Source of the DNA: Thiotrichaceae bacterium
GTDB lineage: Bacteria > Pseudomonadota > Gammaproteobacteria > Thiotrichales > Thiotrichaceae
NCBI GenBank assembly: GCA_026989335.1
Contig: JALSJN010000011.1
Span: forward strand, 1 to 64,000
Direction of reading: 5' to 3'
DNA length: 64,000 nt
Shown here one piece after another: positions 9,888-21,075 of the stretch; position 1 is the stretch's first letter, and every line of letters starts with the position of its first letter. Under the pieces are notes generated by a model. The model ran no database searches, was not told where the DNA came from, and saw only the letters and a program-made list of their open reading frames with translations. The position numbers and the translations under genes are program-made.

Positions 9888-11636
9888 ATGACAAAATCCC
9901 TCAGAGTTACCATCGGCCAAACTTCAACGGCAGGCGTTAAGCCTGAAAACGAAGACTTTGTAGGTTTTCATATACCTTCCAGCAAATCCGACGATGCTAT
10001 GCAACTCGAAAGTAAAGGCATTACGATTGCAATTGCCGATGGTATGAGTGGCAGCGACGGCGGTAAGGAAGCGAGTCAAGTGTGTGTGGGGCAGTTTATT
10101 GATGACTACTATGGCACTCCCGAATCGTGGACGGTTAAGCAGGCGGCAACTAAAATATTAACAGCTTTAAATACTTGGTTGTATTCTCAAGGGCAGGAAC
10201 GCTACGGTTCGGCAAAAGGGATGGTAACGACGTTTAGTGCGATTGTTATAAAATCACAAACCGCACATTTATTTCATGTCGGTGATAGTCGTATTTACCG
10301 TTTAAGGGGCTCTGATTTAGTCCAGCTTACGCGTGATCACCGTGTTTGGATTAGTAATGATAGGGATTATTTAAGCCGTGCAATCGGCATTGATACGCAC
10401 TTAGAAATTGATTACCGGTCAACAGCCATTCAAGAGGGTGATCTTTACCTGCTTAGCACCGACGGCGTGCATGATTACGTGAGTGATAAAGAAATCCAGA
10501 AAGTGCTGGAAGCGCACCGGAAAACGCCGCATACGATCACCGATGAGTTGATTAATGCTGCTTCTACTAATGAGAGTAAAGATAATATCAGCGCTCAGGC
10601 GGTATTGATTGAACATGTTCCAGATCCTGATAAAACTGAATTTTACGAACAACTTACTCAGCTACCTTTCCCACCTGATTTAACCGCGGGAAACCTGCTT
10701 GATGGTTATAAAATTGTACGCGAGCTTAATGCTACTTCACGCTCACAAGTTTATTTAGCCGTCGATACGCTATCTGAAAAAATAAAAGACAAGCACCGTA
10801 AAGTGGTGATTAAAACGCCTTCAGTCAACTTTGAAGATGACCCTTCTTATATTGATTTATTTTTACATGAAGAGTGGGTGGCCAAACGTCTTTCATCGCC
10901 ACACTTAATTAAAGTATGCGGCACCGATCGTAAGCGGACTTTTTTATATACGGTGGTCGAATACGTGCAGGGACAAAGTTTAAAACAATGGATGGCGGAT
11001 AACCCTAGCCCATCTATTACCCAAGTTCGAGGCACGGTAGATCAGATAGCGCGGGGCTTGCGGGCGATGCATCGTATGGAAATGATTCATCAAGATTTAA
11101 AACCTGATAATATTTTATTAGATGAGTCCAATACTTTAAAAATTATTGATTTTGGTTCCACTAAGATTGCAGGATTAGCAGAGATAAAGTCGGTCATTGA
11201 GCATAATCAAATCGTTGGTACGGCTAATTATTCTGCGCCAGAGTATTTTAAGGGTGAAGCGGGAAGTAACAACTCAGATGTTTTTTCATTGGGAGTGATC
11301 GCTTACGAAATGCTTACTGGTAGGCTGCCTTATGGTGAGGTAAGCCCTGAGCGTGCGGCAAAAAAGAAATTTCACTACACTCCTGCGCGACAGTACAACC
11401 CACAAGTTACGGACTGGATGGATGGATGCTTGCAAAAAGCCGTTAATCCTACCCCTGAAAAACGCTATAGTTTGTTGTCTGAGTTTTTAACTGATTTTAG
11501 CAAGCCGAATCAATCCTTGTTGGATAAAGCAACATCACAGCCGTTGTTAGAGCGTAATCCACTCGCTTTTTGGAAGGGCCTGGCAGCCGTTCAATTTTTA
11601 GTTATTTTAGGTCTCTTATATTATTTGGAGTGGTAA
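9888..11636 (+). CDS. Bifunctional PP2C-type phosphatase / Ser-Thr protein kinase with C-terminal TM helix
   Basis: PP2C motifs 'AIADGMSG','FHVGDSRIYR','LSTDGVHDYV'; kinase motifs 'IHQDLKPDNILLD','IIDFGSTK','DVFSLGVIAYEMLTG'; C-terminal hydrophobic segment. Confidence 0.92.
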   Translation: MTKSLRVTIGQTSTAGVKPENEDFVGFHIPSSKSDDAMQLESKGITIAIADGMSGSDGGKEASQVCVGQFIDDYYGTPESWTVKQAATKILTALNTWLYSQGQERYGSAKGMVTTFSAIVIKSQTAHLFHVGDSRIYRLRGSDLVQLTRDHRVWISNDRDYLSRAIGIDTHLEIDYRSTAIQEGDLYLLSTDGVHDYVSDKEIQKVLEAHRKTPHTITDELINAASTNESKDNISAQAVLIEHVPDPDKTEFYEQLTQLPFPPDLTAGNLLDGYKIVRELNATSRSQVYLAVDTLSEKIKDKHRKVVIKTPSVNFEDDPSYIDLFLHEEWVAKRLSSPHLIKVCGTDRKRTFLYTVVEYVQGQSLKQWMADNPSPSITQVRGTVDQIARGLRAMHRMEMIHQDLKPDNILLDESNTLKIIDFGSTKIAGLAEIKSVIEHNQIVGTANYSAPEYFKGEAGSNNSDVFSLGVIAYEMLTGRLPYGEVSPERAAKKKFHYTPARQYNPQVTDWMDGCLQKAVNPTPEKRYSLLSEFLTDFSKPNQSLLDKATSQPLLERNPLAFWKGLAAVQFLVILGLLYYLEW

Positions 11637-11819
11637 GTTAACTCTGGTGATACTTTAGATTTTTAATTATTCTTTACTCATGAATAGTCACAACAATTGA
11701 CAAATAACCGCACTATTTCGGTGCGAATAGCTTAAGATTAGTGCGTAGCAGTGAGTTTCCCCTGATGTTTGACAGTATATATGCCGAAGAATAGGCATGA
11801 AATTTGCATTGTGTGTACT

Positions 11820-12935
11820 ATGAATTTCGATAATTCCCAAAAAACTGTTTTCACTCATGCGCTCAGTGACGCTTTGAGTACGGCTGTGGTCGCATTGGAT
11901 CAATCCTTAATGATCACTCAAATGAATGCGGCTGCAGAAAACTTATTCGGTCAAAGTCGCAGCCGTGCTGTTGATAAGCCATTTTCATTTTTATTTAAAG
12001 ACAAAGCAATCAAGCAGCATTTAAACCATGTGATCAATCATAAAGAACCACAAACTTTGCGGGAGTGTCACTTACAAGGCGCTCATTATGAAAATATTCT
12101 GGTTGATTGTATTGCCAACCCTATTTTTAATATAGGGGAGTTAATTGGCATTGTTTTAGAGCTTCACCGTGTAGACCACCAATTACGTTTATCACGAGAA
12201 GAGCAATTATTAAACCAGCAAGAAGCCACTCAAATGTTGGTACGCGGCATGGCACACGAAATTAAAAACCCTTTAGGGGGGATTCGTGGCGCAGCGCAGT
12301 TGTTAGAAACCGAGCTAGAAGCAACAAATAATAATGGTTTAAAAGATTATACGCACATCATTATTTCAGAGGCTGATCGTTTGAAAAAACTGGTTGATCG
12401 TATGCTTGGGTCACCTCAGCCGGTTAAAAATGAAGCAGTAAATATCCATGAAGTTTTAGAGCGTGTACGTAAACTTATCCTTGTCGATATGCCTAAAGGA
12501 GTTGAATTACGCTTTGATTACGACCCAAGCATTCCTGATTTAAATGCAGATAGAGATAGCCTAATACAACTGGTTTTTAATATTGCGGGCAATGCCATAA
12601 AAGCCGTTGGGGACTCGGGTAATATTTTATTCAAAACACGCGTACTGCGAAACTTTACCATTAATCATCAACTGCATCGTTTAGCGCTACGTTTAGATAT
12701 TATTGATAATGGTCAAGGCGTGCCAGACAAGATCCGCGATAAGCTTTTTTTTCCTATGATTAGTGGTTCGGCAAAAGGTACTGGATTGGGTTTGTCAATT
12801 GCTCAATCTTTAGCCAATCGGCATCATGGCATTATCGAATTTGAATCAAAGCCAAATAAAACATGCTTTACCTTGCTGTTGCCGATTACAACTTTAAGCA
12901 ATAATGACAATAAACAGGAAAAAACTCATGCCTGA
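11820..12935 (+). CDS. ntrB: Nitrogen regulation sensor histidine kinase NtrB (GlnL)
   Basis: PAS domain plus H-box 'GMAHEIKNPLGGIRGAAQLL', 'GTGLGLSIAQSL'; ntrC directly downstream. Confidence 0.93.
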   Translation: MNFDNSQKTVFTHALSDALSTAVVALDQSLMITQMNAAAENLFGQSRSRAVDKPFSFLFKDKAIKQHLNHVINHKEPQTLRECHLQGAHYENILVDCIANPIFNIGELIGIVLELHRVDHQLRLSREEQLLNQQEATQMLVRGMAHEIKNPLGGIRGAAQLLETELEATNNNGLKDYTHIIISEADRLKKLVDRMLGSPQPVKNEAVNIHEVLERVRKLILVDMPKGVELRFDYDPSIPDLNADRDSLIQLVFNIAGNAIKAVGDSGNILFKTRVLRNFTINHQLHRLALRLDIIDNGQGVPDKIRDKLFFPMISGSAKGTGLGLSIAQSLANRHHGIIEFESKPNKTCFTLLLPITTLSNNDNKQEKTHA

Positions 12936-14334
12936 AAAACTATGGATAGTGGATGATGATCAGTCAATTCGTTGGGTACTACAACGGGCGTTAGAAAATG
13001 CAAAAATGAATGTCACTGCGTTTGAATGTGGCTCAGACTTATTGCGGCAATTACGCGATGAAGATGAAAGCAATATGCCAGGTGCCATTATCTCTGATAT
13101 TCGTATGCCTGGCATGGATGGATTTGAGTTAATTAAAGAAATTCATACAATATACCCTGATTTACCCGTCATTATTATGACGGCACATTCTGATATGGAT
13201 AGCGCAATGTCGGCGTATGACAGCGGTGCTTTTGAATATTTGCCAAAGCCTTTTGATATTAATGAGGCGACGGAGTTAGCCCGTCGTGCGTGCGCATCCA
13301 ATCAAACTCCCGCCAAAAAGATTAAAGATGAGCTGCCGGTTACTCAACAAGAAATTATAGGCAAGTCCGTTGCCATGCAAGAGCTGTTCCGCACGATAGG
13401 TCGTTTAAGTAAAACCAGTATTTCTGTGTTAATTACTGGCGAATCTGGAACAGGTAAAGAGTTAGTCGCCAAGGCATTACATTTACATAGCCCGCGTGCG
13501 AATAAACCATTTATTGCTATTAACACAGCTGCCATCCCTAAGGATTTATTAGAATCAGAATTGTTTGGTCATGAAAAAGGTTCGTTTACTGGCGCACAGG
13601 CTCAACGCCAAGGTCGTTTTGAGCAGGCTAATGGTGGTACGCTTTTTTTGGATGAGATAGGCGATATGCCAGCCGAGTTACAAACACGCTTATTACGCGT
13701 ACTTGCCGATGGGGAGTTTTATCGCGTCGGGGGTACAAAGCCTGTAAGAGTCGATGTGCGGGTTATTGCGGCCACCCATCAAAACTTAGAAGAACAGGTT
13801 AAGCAGCGCTCTTTTCGTGAAGATTTATTTCACCGTTTAAATGTTATCCGTATTCAAATTCCTGCATTACGAGAACGCGATGACGATATTATTTTATTGC
13901 TTAATCATTTTTTGATTCAAGCCTCGCATGAGTTAACGATTGAGCAAAAATCCTTAAGCCCTGAGGTCATTAACTACCTACTGACCTTAAAGTGGCCAGG
14001 TAATGTGCGCCAATTAGAAAATACCAGCCGTTGGTTAACCGTAATGGCAACAGGTCATGAGATAACGCTAGATGACCTCCCGCAAGACTTAAAAGAAACG
14101 ACGGGGAATAATGATAAGAGTTGGCAAACATTGTTGCGGCAACATATTGCACAGCGCTTAAAACGGGGTGATAGCCGTATTCTTGATGAGATTATGCCCT
14201 TGGTAGAAAGTATCGCGCTTAAAGAGGCGTTACAAAAAACCAGCGGACGTAAAAAAGATGCGGCAGAACTATTGGGTTGGGGAAGAAATACTTTAACGAG
14301 AAAACTTAAGGATCTACACCAAAAGGATAACTAG
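12928..14334 (+). CDS. ntrC: Nitrogen regulation response regulator NtrC (GlnG), sigma-54 activator
   Basis: Receiver '[12 protein letters not shown]','[10 protein letters not shown]'; AAA+ '[15 protein letters not shown]','[13 protein letters not shown]' (GAFTGA loop); Fis-type HTH. Confidence 0.96.
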   Translation: MPEKLWIVDDDQSIRWVLQRALENAKMNVTAFECGSDLLRQLRDEDESNMPGAIISDIRMPGMDGFELIKEIHTIYPDLPVIIMTAHSDMDSAMSAYDSGAFEYLPKPFDINEATELARRACASNQTPAKKIKDELPVTQQEIIGKSVAMQELFRTIGRLSKTSISVLITGESGTGKELVAKALHLHSPRANKPFIAINTAAIPKDLLESELFGHEKGSFTGAQAQRQGRFEQANGGTLFLDEIGDMPAELQTRLLRVLADGEFYRVGGTKPVRVDVRVIAATHQNLEEQVKQRSFREDLFHRLNVIRIQIPALRERDDDIILLLNHFLIQASHELTIEQKSLSPEVINYLLTLKWPGNVRQLENTSRWLTVMATGHEITLDDLPQDLKETTGNNDKSWQTLLRQHIAQRLKRGDSRILDEIMPLVESIALKEALQKTSGRKKDAAELLGWGRNTLTRKLKDLHQKDN

Positions 14335-14422
14335 ATTCTTATTTGTTGACCTATGACAAGGTTTTCATTTCTGCTCTCATTTACTCTTACAGAGTAATAA
14401 ACAGAGAGTAGAGGTCGTAAAA

Positions 14423-14563
14423 ATGAAAGACATACTTTTTAGTCAAAGTGGCTTTTGGGTCGCGTTCACCATTATTTTCATGATTGTTGCTTTGGGCTGG
14501 TTTTTTATGAAAATGTCTAAGTTATCAAAGCAACCTCGTGTTCCATTGAATGAAAAAGACTAA
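14423..14563 (+). CDS. 46-aa single-TM protein (DUF3149-like)
   Basis: MKDILFSQSGFWVAFTIIFMIVALGWFFMKMSKLSKQPRVPLNEKD*; AGAGGT upstream; one TM helix. Not in the supplied ORF track. Confidence 0.6.
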   Translation: MKDILFSQSGFWVAFTIIFMIVALGWFFMKMSKLSKQPRVPLNEKD

Positions 14564-14572
14564 GCCCGTTAT

Positions 14573-15574
<1,002 letters not shown>

Positions 15575-15649
15575 TCAATGATCTAAATCATTAGAGGAAT
15601 AGAATAGTGTTTAGCTGAGAGAGAAGGAGCGGGTTTGTAAAGCACAAAA

Positions 15650-15725
15650 TGGTGGCCCGAGGTGGAATCGAACCACCGACACGAGGATTTTCAATCCTCT
15701 GCTCTACCGACTGAGCTATCGGGCC
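15650..15725 (-). tRNA. tRNA-Phe (anticodon GAA), CCA encoded
   Basis: GGCCCGATAGCTCAGTCGGTAGAGCAGAGGATTGAAAATCCTCGTGTCGGTGGTTCGATTCCACCTCGGGCCACCA folds as a cloverleaf. Confidence 0.97.
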
Positions 15726-15858
15726 ATGCTTTGATAAGCAGACTTCGCGAAAAGCGAGGCGCAATTAGACCGTTTTCACATTTATTTGTCAAGAACTATG
15801 GGGGTTTTTTGTCAATTAAGAGCGCGCCCATTAAAACAAGAAAATTCCGAAATAGTTT

Positions 15859-16317
15859 TTATCTTTTTGGAAAGTCTTTAAGGCAACAACGACCTGAAGG
15901 GTTCCGGGTTTCACAGGCACAGATCTTTTGTTTTGTTTTTTCTATAACAAAGGCTTTGGGAGCATCGCTTAACTGTGCGTCTGAAAATGTGACACCAAAA
16001 CAATAACAGACAAGTTCATTGCTGTTATCCCTCTCTTTAATACCAACCTTTGTCCGCAGTTGTGACGAATAAATGACGCGATTATCTTCTGCAAAATAGA
16101 CCACATCGCAGTCAGGGTCATCACAAAAATAGTAATTTTGCTCTTCATGTTCTTTATCATCGTGGCTCCAAAGCCAAGGCTGCTTTAGGTGATGAAAAAT
16201 CGTATGGCGGGGTATTTTGGTATAAGGCTTGCCATTAACAGGGCAAATGTGTTTGTTGGGCGCTGTACGTCCAGTGGAGTTGTCAGGGGTGTTATTAGTC
16301 GAACAACAATCAGACAT
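15859..16317 (-). CDS. CopZ-like Zn/[2Fe-2S] metallochaperone-type protein
   Basis: N-terminal Cys-rich zinc region 'CPVNGK..', 'YYFCDDPDCDVVYF', C-terminal BFD-like 'CYCFGVT..ICACETRNPSGRCCL'. Confidence 0.65.
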   Translation of the reverse strand: MSDCCSTNNTPDNSTGRTAPNKHICPVNGKPYTKIPRHTIFHHLKQPWLWSHDDKEHEEQNYYFCDDPDCDVVYFAEDNRVIYSSQLRTKVGIKERDNSNELVCYCFGVTFSDAQLSDAPKAFVIEKTKQKICACETRNPSGRCCLKDFPKR

Positions 16318-16326
16318 GCTAGCCTC

Positions 16327-16917
16327 CTAGCTTTGGTTTATCCGCATATTAAGCTTTTTCAAAAAAGCACTCACTAATACAATACGTGTACCATTAACTT
16401 TACCTTCGATATGCTCTGGGTTGGTGGTTAATGAGATATTTTTTACCACGGTGCCACGCTTAGCGGTGAAGTTTGCGCCTTTAACAACCAAGTCTTTAAT
16501 TAAGGTAACGGTATCGCCTGCATTAAGCGTTGTGCCATTGCTGTCTTTAGTTGGATCATCATCTTCACTTTCCGTTACCGCTGATTCTGCCCATTGCTGT
16601 ACATCATCTTCAAGGTACAAGGTGTCTAATAAATCTTGTGCCCAGCTTTCATTTTTCAATCGATCTAGCACTCGCCACGCCATTACTTGTACTGCAGGTA
16701 CGGGTGTCCACATGCTGTCATTTAAGCAACGCCAATGATTTACATCCATTGTTTCAGCTTTTTCAATCTGTTCATTACAGGTGCTACAAACGAATACACT
16801 TTGATCAACGCTAGCATCATTATTAGGTGGAATGTTGTAGACATTTAAACTATCCGTCGCACCACAAAGCTCACATTTTGAACCACTACGTTCTTGGAGT
16901 TTTTTTTCTATGCTCAT
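16327..16917 (-). CDS. PhnA/YjdM-type zinc-ribbon protein
   Basis: 'CELCGATDSLNVYNIPP', C-terminal 'DSNGTTLNAGDTVTLIKDLVVKGANFTAKRGTVVKNISLTTNPEHIEGKVNGTRIVL'. Confidence 0.88.
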   Translation of the reverse strand: MSIEKKLQERSGSKCELCGATDSLNVYNIPPNNDASVDQSVFVCSTCNEQIEKAETMDVNHWRCLNDSMWTPVPAVQVMAWRVLDRLKNESWAQDLLDTLYLEDDVQQWAESAVTESEDDDPTKDSNGTTLNAGDTVTLIKDLVVKGANFTAKRGTVVKNISLTTNPEHIEGKVNGTRIVLVSAFLKKLNMRINQS

Positions 16918-16937
16918 AACTAACCTCTTAAATGAGT

Positions 16938-17522
16938 CTATTTAGACTTGGGGCGCCAAATTATGGATTCTAAACTCCATTCTTGTAAGTCTTCTGTTGA
17001 TGGTAGCTTGCCATCAACAGAACTACCTGACTTGCCGTGAAAGACATAAATAATATTAGGAGTATTCGGTGCGTAGCACAGTGCTTTGCCCAGCATATCC
17101 TCCGAGCCTGCCTGACATTGTTCTACTTTTTTAGCATAAACAGTTTTATAAGGCGTGCCTAAATGATGACCTAAACTGTTGCTAATGAGGTTATCTTCTA
17201 CAATTACCGAATAAATATTTTGCTGTGAAGCATCGGGGATAATCGTCATCAAGTTTTTAACACCATCAGCGATTCGAATAACAGGGTAAGGCGTGCCAGT
17301 GTGGTAATTCAGTTCTTCCACAACATTATAGTTACCAAATGCCAAAGTCACTTGATGCATATTAAAAGAACTATCAGCGTTAAGTGTGCCGATGCCCTTA
17401 GCAGATAAAATGATTTTTGACTCTTCCTTTATTGAAGCTTCTTTTTTATCATCATCGTCATTACTGCAGGCGCTTAAGCCCAATAAAAGTGCAATAGACA
17501 AAATTGTGAGTCGTTTAAACAT
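16938..17522 (-). CDS. Uncharacterised lipoprotein
   Basis: MFKRLTILSIALLLGLSACSNDDDD: lipobox LSAC; no recognised domain. Confidence 0.6.
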   Translation of the reverse strand: MFKRLTILSIALLLGLSACSNDDDDKKEASIKEESKIILSAKGIGTLNADSSFNMHQVTLAFGNYNVVEELNYHTGTPYPVIRIADGVKNLMTIIPDASQQNIYSVIVEDNLISNSLGHHLGTPYKTVYAKKVEQCQAGSEDMLGKALCYAPNTPNIIYVFHGKSGSSVDGKLPSTEDLQEWSLESIIWRPKSK

Positions 17523-17826
17523 GAAATACCCCTTTAATTTAAGCTTCAATTCTCTCATAAGCCAAGAATGAACTCAATTACCTAGAAAACTCTATTTCCC
17601 AGATAGAAAAATCAATAAATTTGCATACTAGGTCGGCCAATATAGAGGCATTCAACTGGAATTTTATGAATATCACCTTTATGCAGAGGGATTAAATTTA
17701 CCATAAGTAGCTGAATGTAATGTATTTTATACGGCGAAAACTAAAAGGTTTATTAGTTTATCATTGTTTGCTAATATACGCTCCGTCCTTGGGGGAGGAT
17801 ATTTATCAATTACCGAGCGACATAGA

Positions 17827-18369
17827 ATGCTAGTTAACGTACATAAACTTTTATTACTACTCACCCTTGCGGGTTATTCTGCTACCACGATGGCAGGCCC
17901 AGGACGAAATACAATAAAGACAACGTTAAATGCATCGCATTCAGATCAGGTTGAGGCTATTTACCAAACATTAGAAAACCAGGGCTTCACCAGAGTTCGC
18001 ACATGGGGTTCAGAATGGCGAGTCACACCAACATCAATGAGAAGAAGTTCTAAAAGGTATTTTAATACGCTTCGCGTTACTGCTACAGCCTATACCTCTC
18101 ACGTTGGCCAAACCGATAGTACACCGAATATTGCGGCATGGGGTGATCGTTTAGCGCCGGGTATGAAAGTCATTGCGGTATCGCGTGATTTATTGAATGT
18201 ATACGGTTTAAAGCATCGTCAAAAAGTTCGTATTAAGGGGCTTGAAGGTGAGTATTTGGTGCTTGATAAAATGAATAAGCGCTGGCGCAAAAAGATTGAT
18301 ATTTACATGGGTATGAATAAACGCAATGCTTTTAAATGGGGTCGTCGTAAAGTCGAAATTCAGTGGTAA
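17827..18369 (+). CDS. Secreted 3D (Asp-Asp-Asp) domain protein, MltA-like barrel
   Basis: Signal peptide; 'VTATAYTSHVGQTDSTPNIAAWGDRLAPGMKVIAVS..' and 'YLVLDKMNKRWRKKIDIYMG'. Confidence 0.8.
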   Translation: MLVNVHKLLLLLTLAGYSATTMAGPGRNTIKTTLNASHSDQVEAIYQTLENQGFTRVRTWGSEWRVTPTSMRRSSKRYFNTLRVTATAYTSHVGQTDSTPNIAAWGDRLAPGMKVIAVSRDLLNVYGLKHRQKVRIKGLEGEYLVLDKMNKRWRKKIDIYMGMNKRNAFKWGRRKVEIQW

Positions 18370-18385
18370 CCCTATAAGTTGAGAC

Positions 18386-18414
18386 TTTTTCACGGCTCGG
18401 ATGCGAGTGAAAAA
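18386..18414. terminator. Candidate terminator hairpin between convergent genes
   Basis: TTTTTCA-cgg-CTCG-gatg-CGAG-TGAAAAA. Confidence 0.45.
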
Positions 18415-18480
18415 TGGCTGAAACCCCGCTGCATATTTATAATAAAGCGAATAATTGAAGACTAACTTATTGAATTAATT

Positions 18481-19530
18481 TTAAAACCTCGTCAGATAAG
18501 CCTCAATGTTCTCAGGTGTTAGAATCACACCAAAATCATCGGGTAGGCTTTTGTTCGAAACACCATTATCCCCGCTCACTTTTTTTGCCATGATTTGGGT
18601 AATGTTTTTATAAACGTGATGCGCATCAAAAAAATTATCTAGGTTCTCGGTAACACTATTCACATCCATAAAATGATGTACTTTTTTAAAAACCTGCACG
18701 GTGTCTTTTAGCCAGCGCTTGTAGTCATTTAAATGTGTTGGGTTTATAAACTCATCAAACCATACTTTGCTAACGGGTGTTGTAAGTATTATAAAGTTAG
18801 ACGTTGGATTTTGCGCTTTTAAGTTTTCTAATAAATCAGGCCAATCAGTTTTATATTGATAGTTTTCTCCAAAATCTTTTTGGTGGTCTGCTAAATTCCA
18901 TTGGATATATTCATCGCGTTGCTCTGCTGGAACTTGGCTGGCGTACTTCACATTTTGCCTATCATAATATTCAACACCGGGTGAGCGGATTGATTTCATC
19001 AGGCCGTTGAAAGCATTCTTAGCTGTGTCTAAGCTAAGTAAAGAACGGTAGGGATAAAGTGATTTTTGCGCGCGTATTAAGTAGCTTTGTGGTTGCTTCT
19101 CAGGGTCTATTGCTTTTTCATCGAGGCCACCTTGTGCGCTAAAAAAATCGAGGGCAATGACAATATTTTTAAAGTCACTGCCTTTAATTTGTTTGGCGAC
19201 CTCTATCCAGCCTGCATATTCCCACGGTGCCATATTATTAGCAGAATAATTAAACAGTTTCATGTCGGTAAAATCATTCTGGTCAAACATTGCGCCACGG
19301 CTACTACCAATCATTAACGCATCATATTGCTGGGTTGTCTTGTTGGCTAAGCCAAAATAGAACTTATTGGTTTTTTGTTGGCGTTCATTAAATACGGGCT
19401 GCTTATTGTTGAGTGAGTTGCTGTGAGAAAAAACCCACAAAGGATCAATAACATAATTTAAAGAAACAACCGCAATAGTGGCAGTGAAAACTAAGCTTAT
19501 CCATAATTTAACTTTACTTTTATTTGTCAT
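18481..19530 (-). CDS. Membrane-anchored SGNH/AlgX-like protein paired with MBOAT acyltransferase
   Basis: N-terminal TM, 'YDALMIGSSRGAMFD' and 'IVIALDFFSAQ'; adjacent downstream of the MBOAT gene. Confidence 0.6.
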   Translation of the reverse strand: MTNKSKVKLWISLVFTATIAVVSLNYVIDPLWVFSHSNSLNNKQPVFNERQQKTNKFYFGLANKTTQQYDALMIGSSRGAMFDQNDFTDMKLFNYSANNMAPWEYAGWIEVAKQIKGSDFKNIVIALDFFSAQGGLDEKAIDPEKQPQSYLIRAQKSLYPYRSLLSLDTAKNAFNGLMKSIRSPGVEYYDRQNVKYASQVPAEQRDEYIQWNLADHQKDFGENYQYKTDWPDLLENLKAQNPTSNFIILTTPVSKVWFDEFINPTHLNDYKRWLKDTVQVFKKVHHFMDVNSVTENLDNFFDAHHVYKNITQIMAKKVSGDNGVSNKSLPDDFGVILTPENIEAYLTRF

Positions 19531-19550
19531 AGTCTTGCCCCTAAAAAGTC

Positions 19551-20996
19551 TTAAAAGTTAAAGTAGATAAATTCTGAAACCTTATAAAAGGACAGAATGC
19601 TTATAGTAAAAAGTAACGCTGAAAGTAGCATGGTGCGGGTACTAACAACTTGATCTTGCATTAATTGCATCGTGTTTTTAGGCAATAACACTAACCCAAA
19701 ACCAAATAGGGTAAAGGCAATGCTAAAGGGTGTAACACTGCTGAATGCCCCAAACTCAAAGCCGTAGGATTGTAAGAAGCTTAATTTACTGGCTAGAAAT
19801 TCAGGTAAAACAAGGCTGCCAGAGAACATCCCCTTGATGACTTTTAGCGCGTCGTCAAACGTATTAGCGCGGAAGAACACCCATGCGATATTGACAAAGT
19901 TAAAGGTAATAAACCACGCTAACCATCGAGGCATTTGAAAGGATAATTTCCCCCAGCTACGGTGAACCACTAAAGCCAACCCATGTAAGAATCCCCAAAA
20001 AATAAAGGTCCAGCCTGCGCCGTGCCACATCCCACCAATAAGAAAAACGATCATAATATTGATATAGGTGCGGAGCTCGCCATTGCGGCTCCCGCCTAAT
20101 GGAATATAAATATACTCTGTTAAAAAGCGCGTTAAGGTCATATGCCACCGCCGCCAAAAATCTTGAATATTTAGGGCTTTATAAGGGCTGTTAAAGTTAA
20201 TCGGCAACTTAATGTTAAACAGTAAAGCCGCACCAATCGCCATGTCAGTATAACCACTAAAATCAAAATACAGTTGGAAAGTGTAGGAGAGTGACGTTGC
20301 CCATGCCTCTAGTAAGCTAAGCGGGTGAGAGCCATCAAAACCCGCCGTTGCCCAAATTGCAAATTGATCGGCAATCATCACTTTTTTAAACAGGCCGAGC
20401 GAGAAAATAAACAAGCCCATGACGATATTTTTATAATCTTTAATCCAGTTTAACTTAGTTTCAAATTGCGGGATCATCTCTCTATGATGAACGATTGGCC
20501 CTGCAATTAGTTGTGGAAAAAATGTCACAAATAATGTGTAGCTTAGGAAGCTGTGCTTTTTTATATCACCGCGGTAGCTATCCACCAAGTAAGTGATTTG
20601 CTGGAAAGTGAAAAAAGAGATCGCTAATGGCAACAATAAATTGAGTGATTCATATTCTGTAGCTAGAGTGGAATTAACGTTTTCGATAAAAAAATCAGCG
20701 TATTTGTAATAGCCCAATAACGCTACGTTCGCGGCTATACCAAAAATCAAAACGGCTTTATTTGGTAAAAAACGTTGTAGCTTATCTTCTCTAATTAAAT
20801 CTGCTAAAGTAAAATTAAAGGCAATTGAGGCGAGTAAAATAGGTAAGTATTCAAGCTTCCACCATGCATAAAAAAACAATGAAGCAAGAATTAAAACAAT
20901 TTGTGCAAGGTGGATTCTTACTTTAGTTAACGCAAAATATAAAAAGAAAACCAGCGGCAAGAAGGCGAAAATGTATTCGAAGCTATTAAAGAGCAT
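19551..20996 (-). CDS. MBOAT family membrane-bound O-acyltransferase (AlgI/DltB-like)
   Basis: 'MLFNSFEYIFAFLPLVFFLYF', 'LPINFNSPYKALNIQDFWRRWHMTLTRFLTEYIYIPLGGSR', 'GGMWHGAGWTFIFWG'. Confidence 0.93.
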   Translation of the reverse strand: MLFNSFEYIFAFLPLVFFLYFALTKVRIHLAQIVLILASLFFYAWWKLEYLPILLASIAFNFTLADLIREDKLQRFLPNKAVLIFGIAANVALLGYYKYADFFIENVNSTLATEYESLNLLLPLAISFFTFQQITYLVDSYRGDIKKHSFLSYTLFVTFFPQLIAGPIVHHREMIPQFETKLNWIKDYKNIVMGLFIFSLGLFKKVMIADQFAIWATAGFDGSHPLSLLEAWATSLSYTFQLYFDFSGYTDMAIGAALLFNIKLPINFNSPYKALNIQDFWRRWHMTLTRFLTEYIYIPLGGSRNGELRTYINIMIVFLIGGMWHGAGWTFIFWGFLHGLALVVHRSWGKLSFQMPRWLAWFITFNFVNIAWVFFRANTFDDALKVIKGMFSGSLVLPEFLASKLSFLQSYGFEFGAFSSVTPFSIAFTLFGFGLVLLPKNTMQLMQDQVVSTRTMLLSALLFTISILSFYKVSEFIYFNF

Positions 20997-21075
20997 ATGT
21001 GTTGCTCCTTAAAGGTCGGCTGGTTGTTTCCTGGTTTTTATTATTAGTATTTGTCATAAGTTGATTAATTTACAT

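Noticed and set aside
9745-9890. Open frame (..VNEGSRSIVAEFVENQDDSSQHKIIGLDRSFLNHTVVTIKS*) ending with an ATGA overlap onto the PP2C-kinase
   Set aside because: No start codon between the upstream stop and the frame; may be chance or a relic
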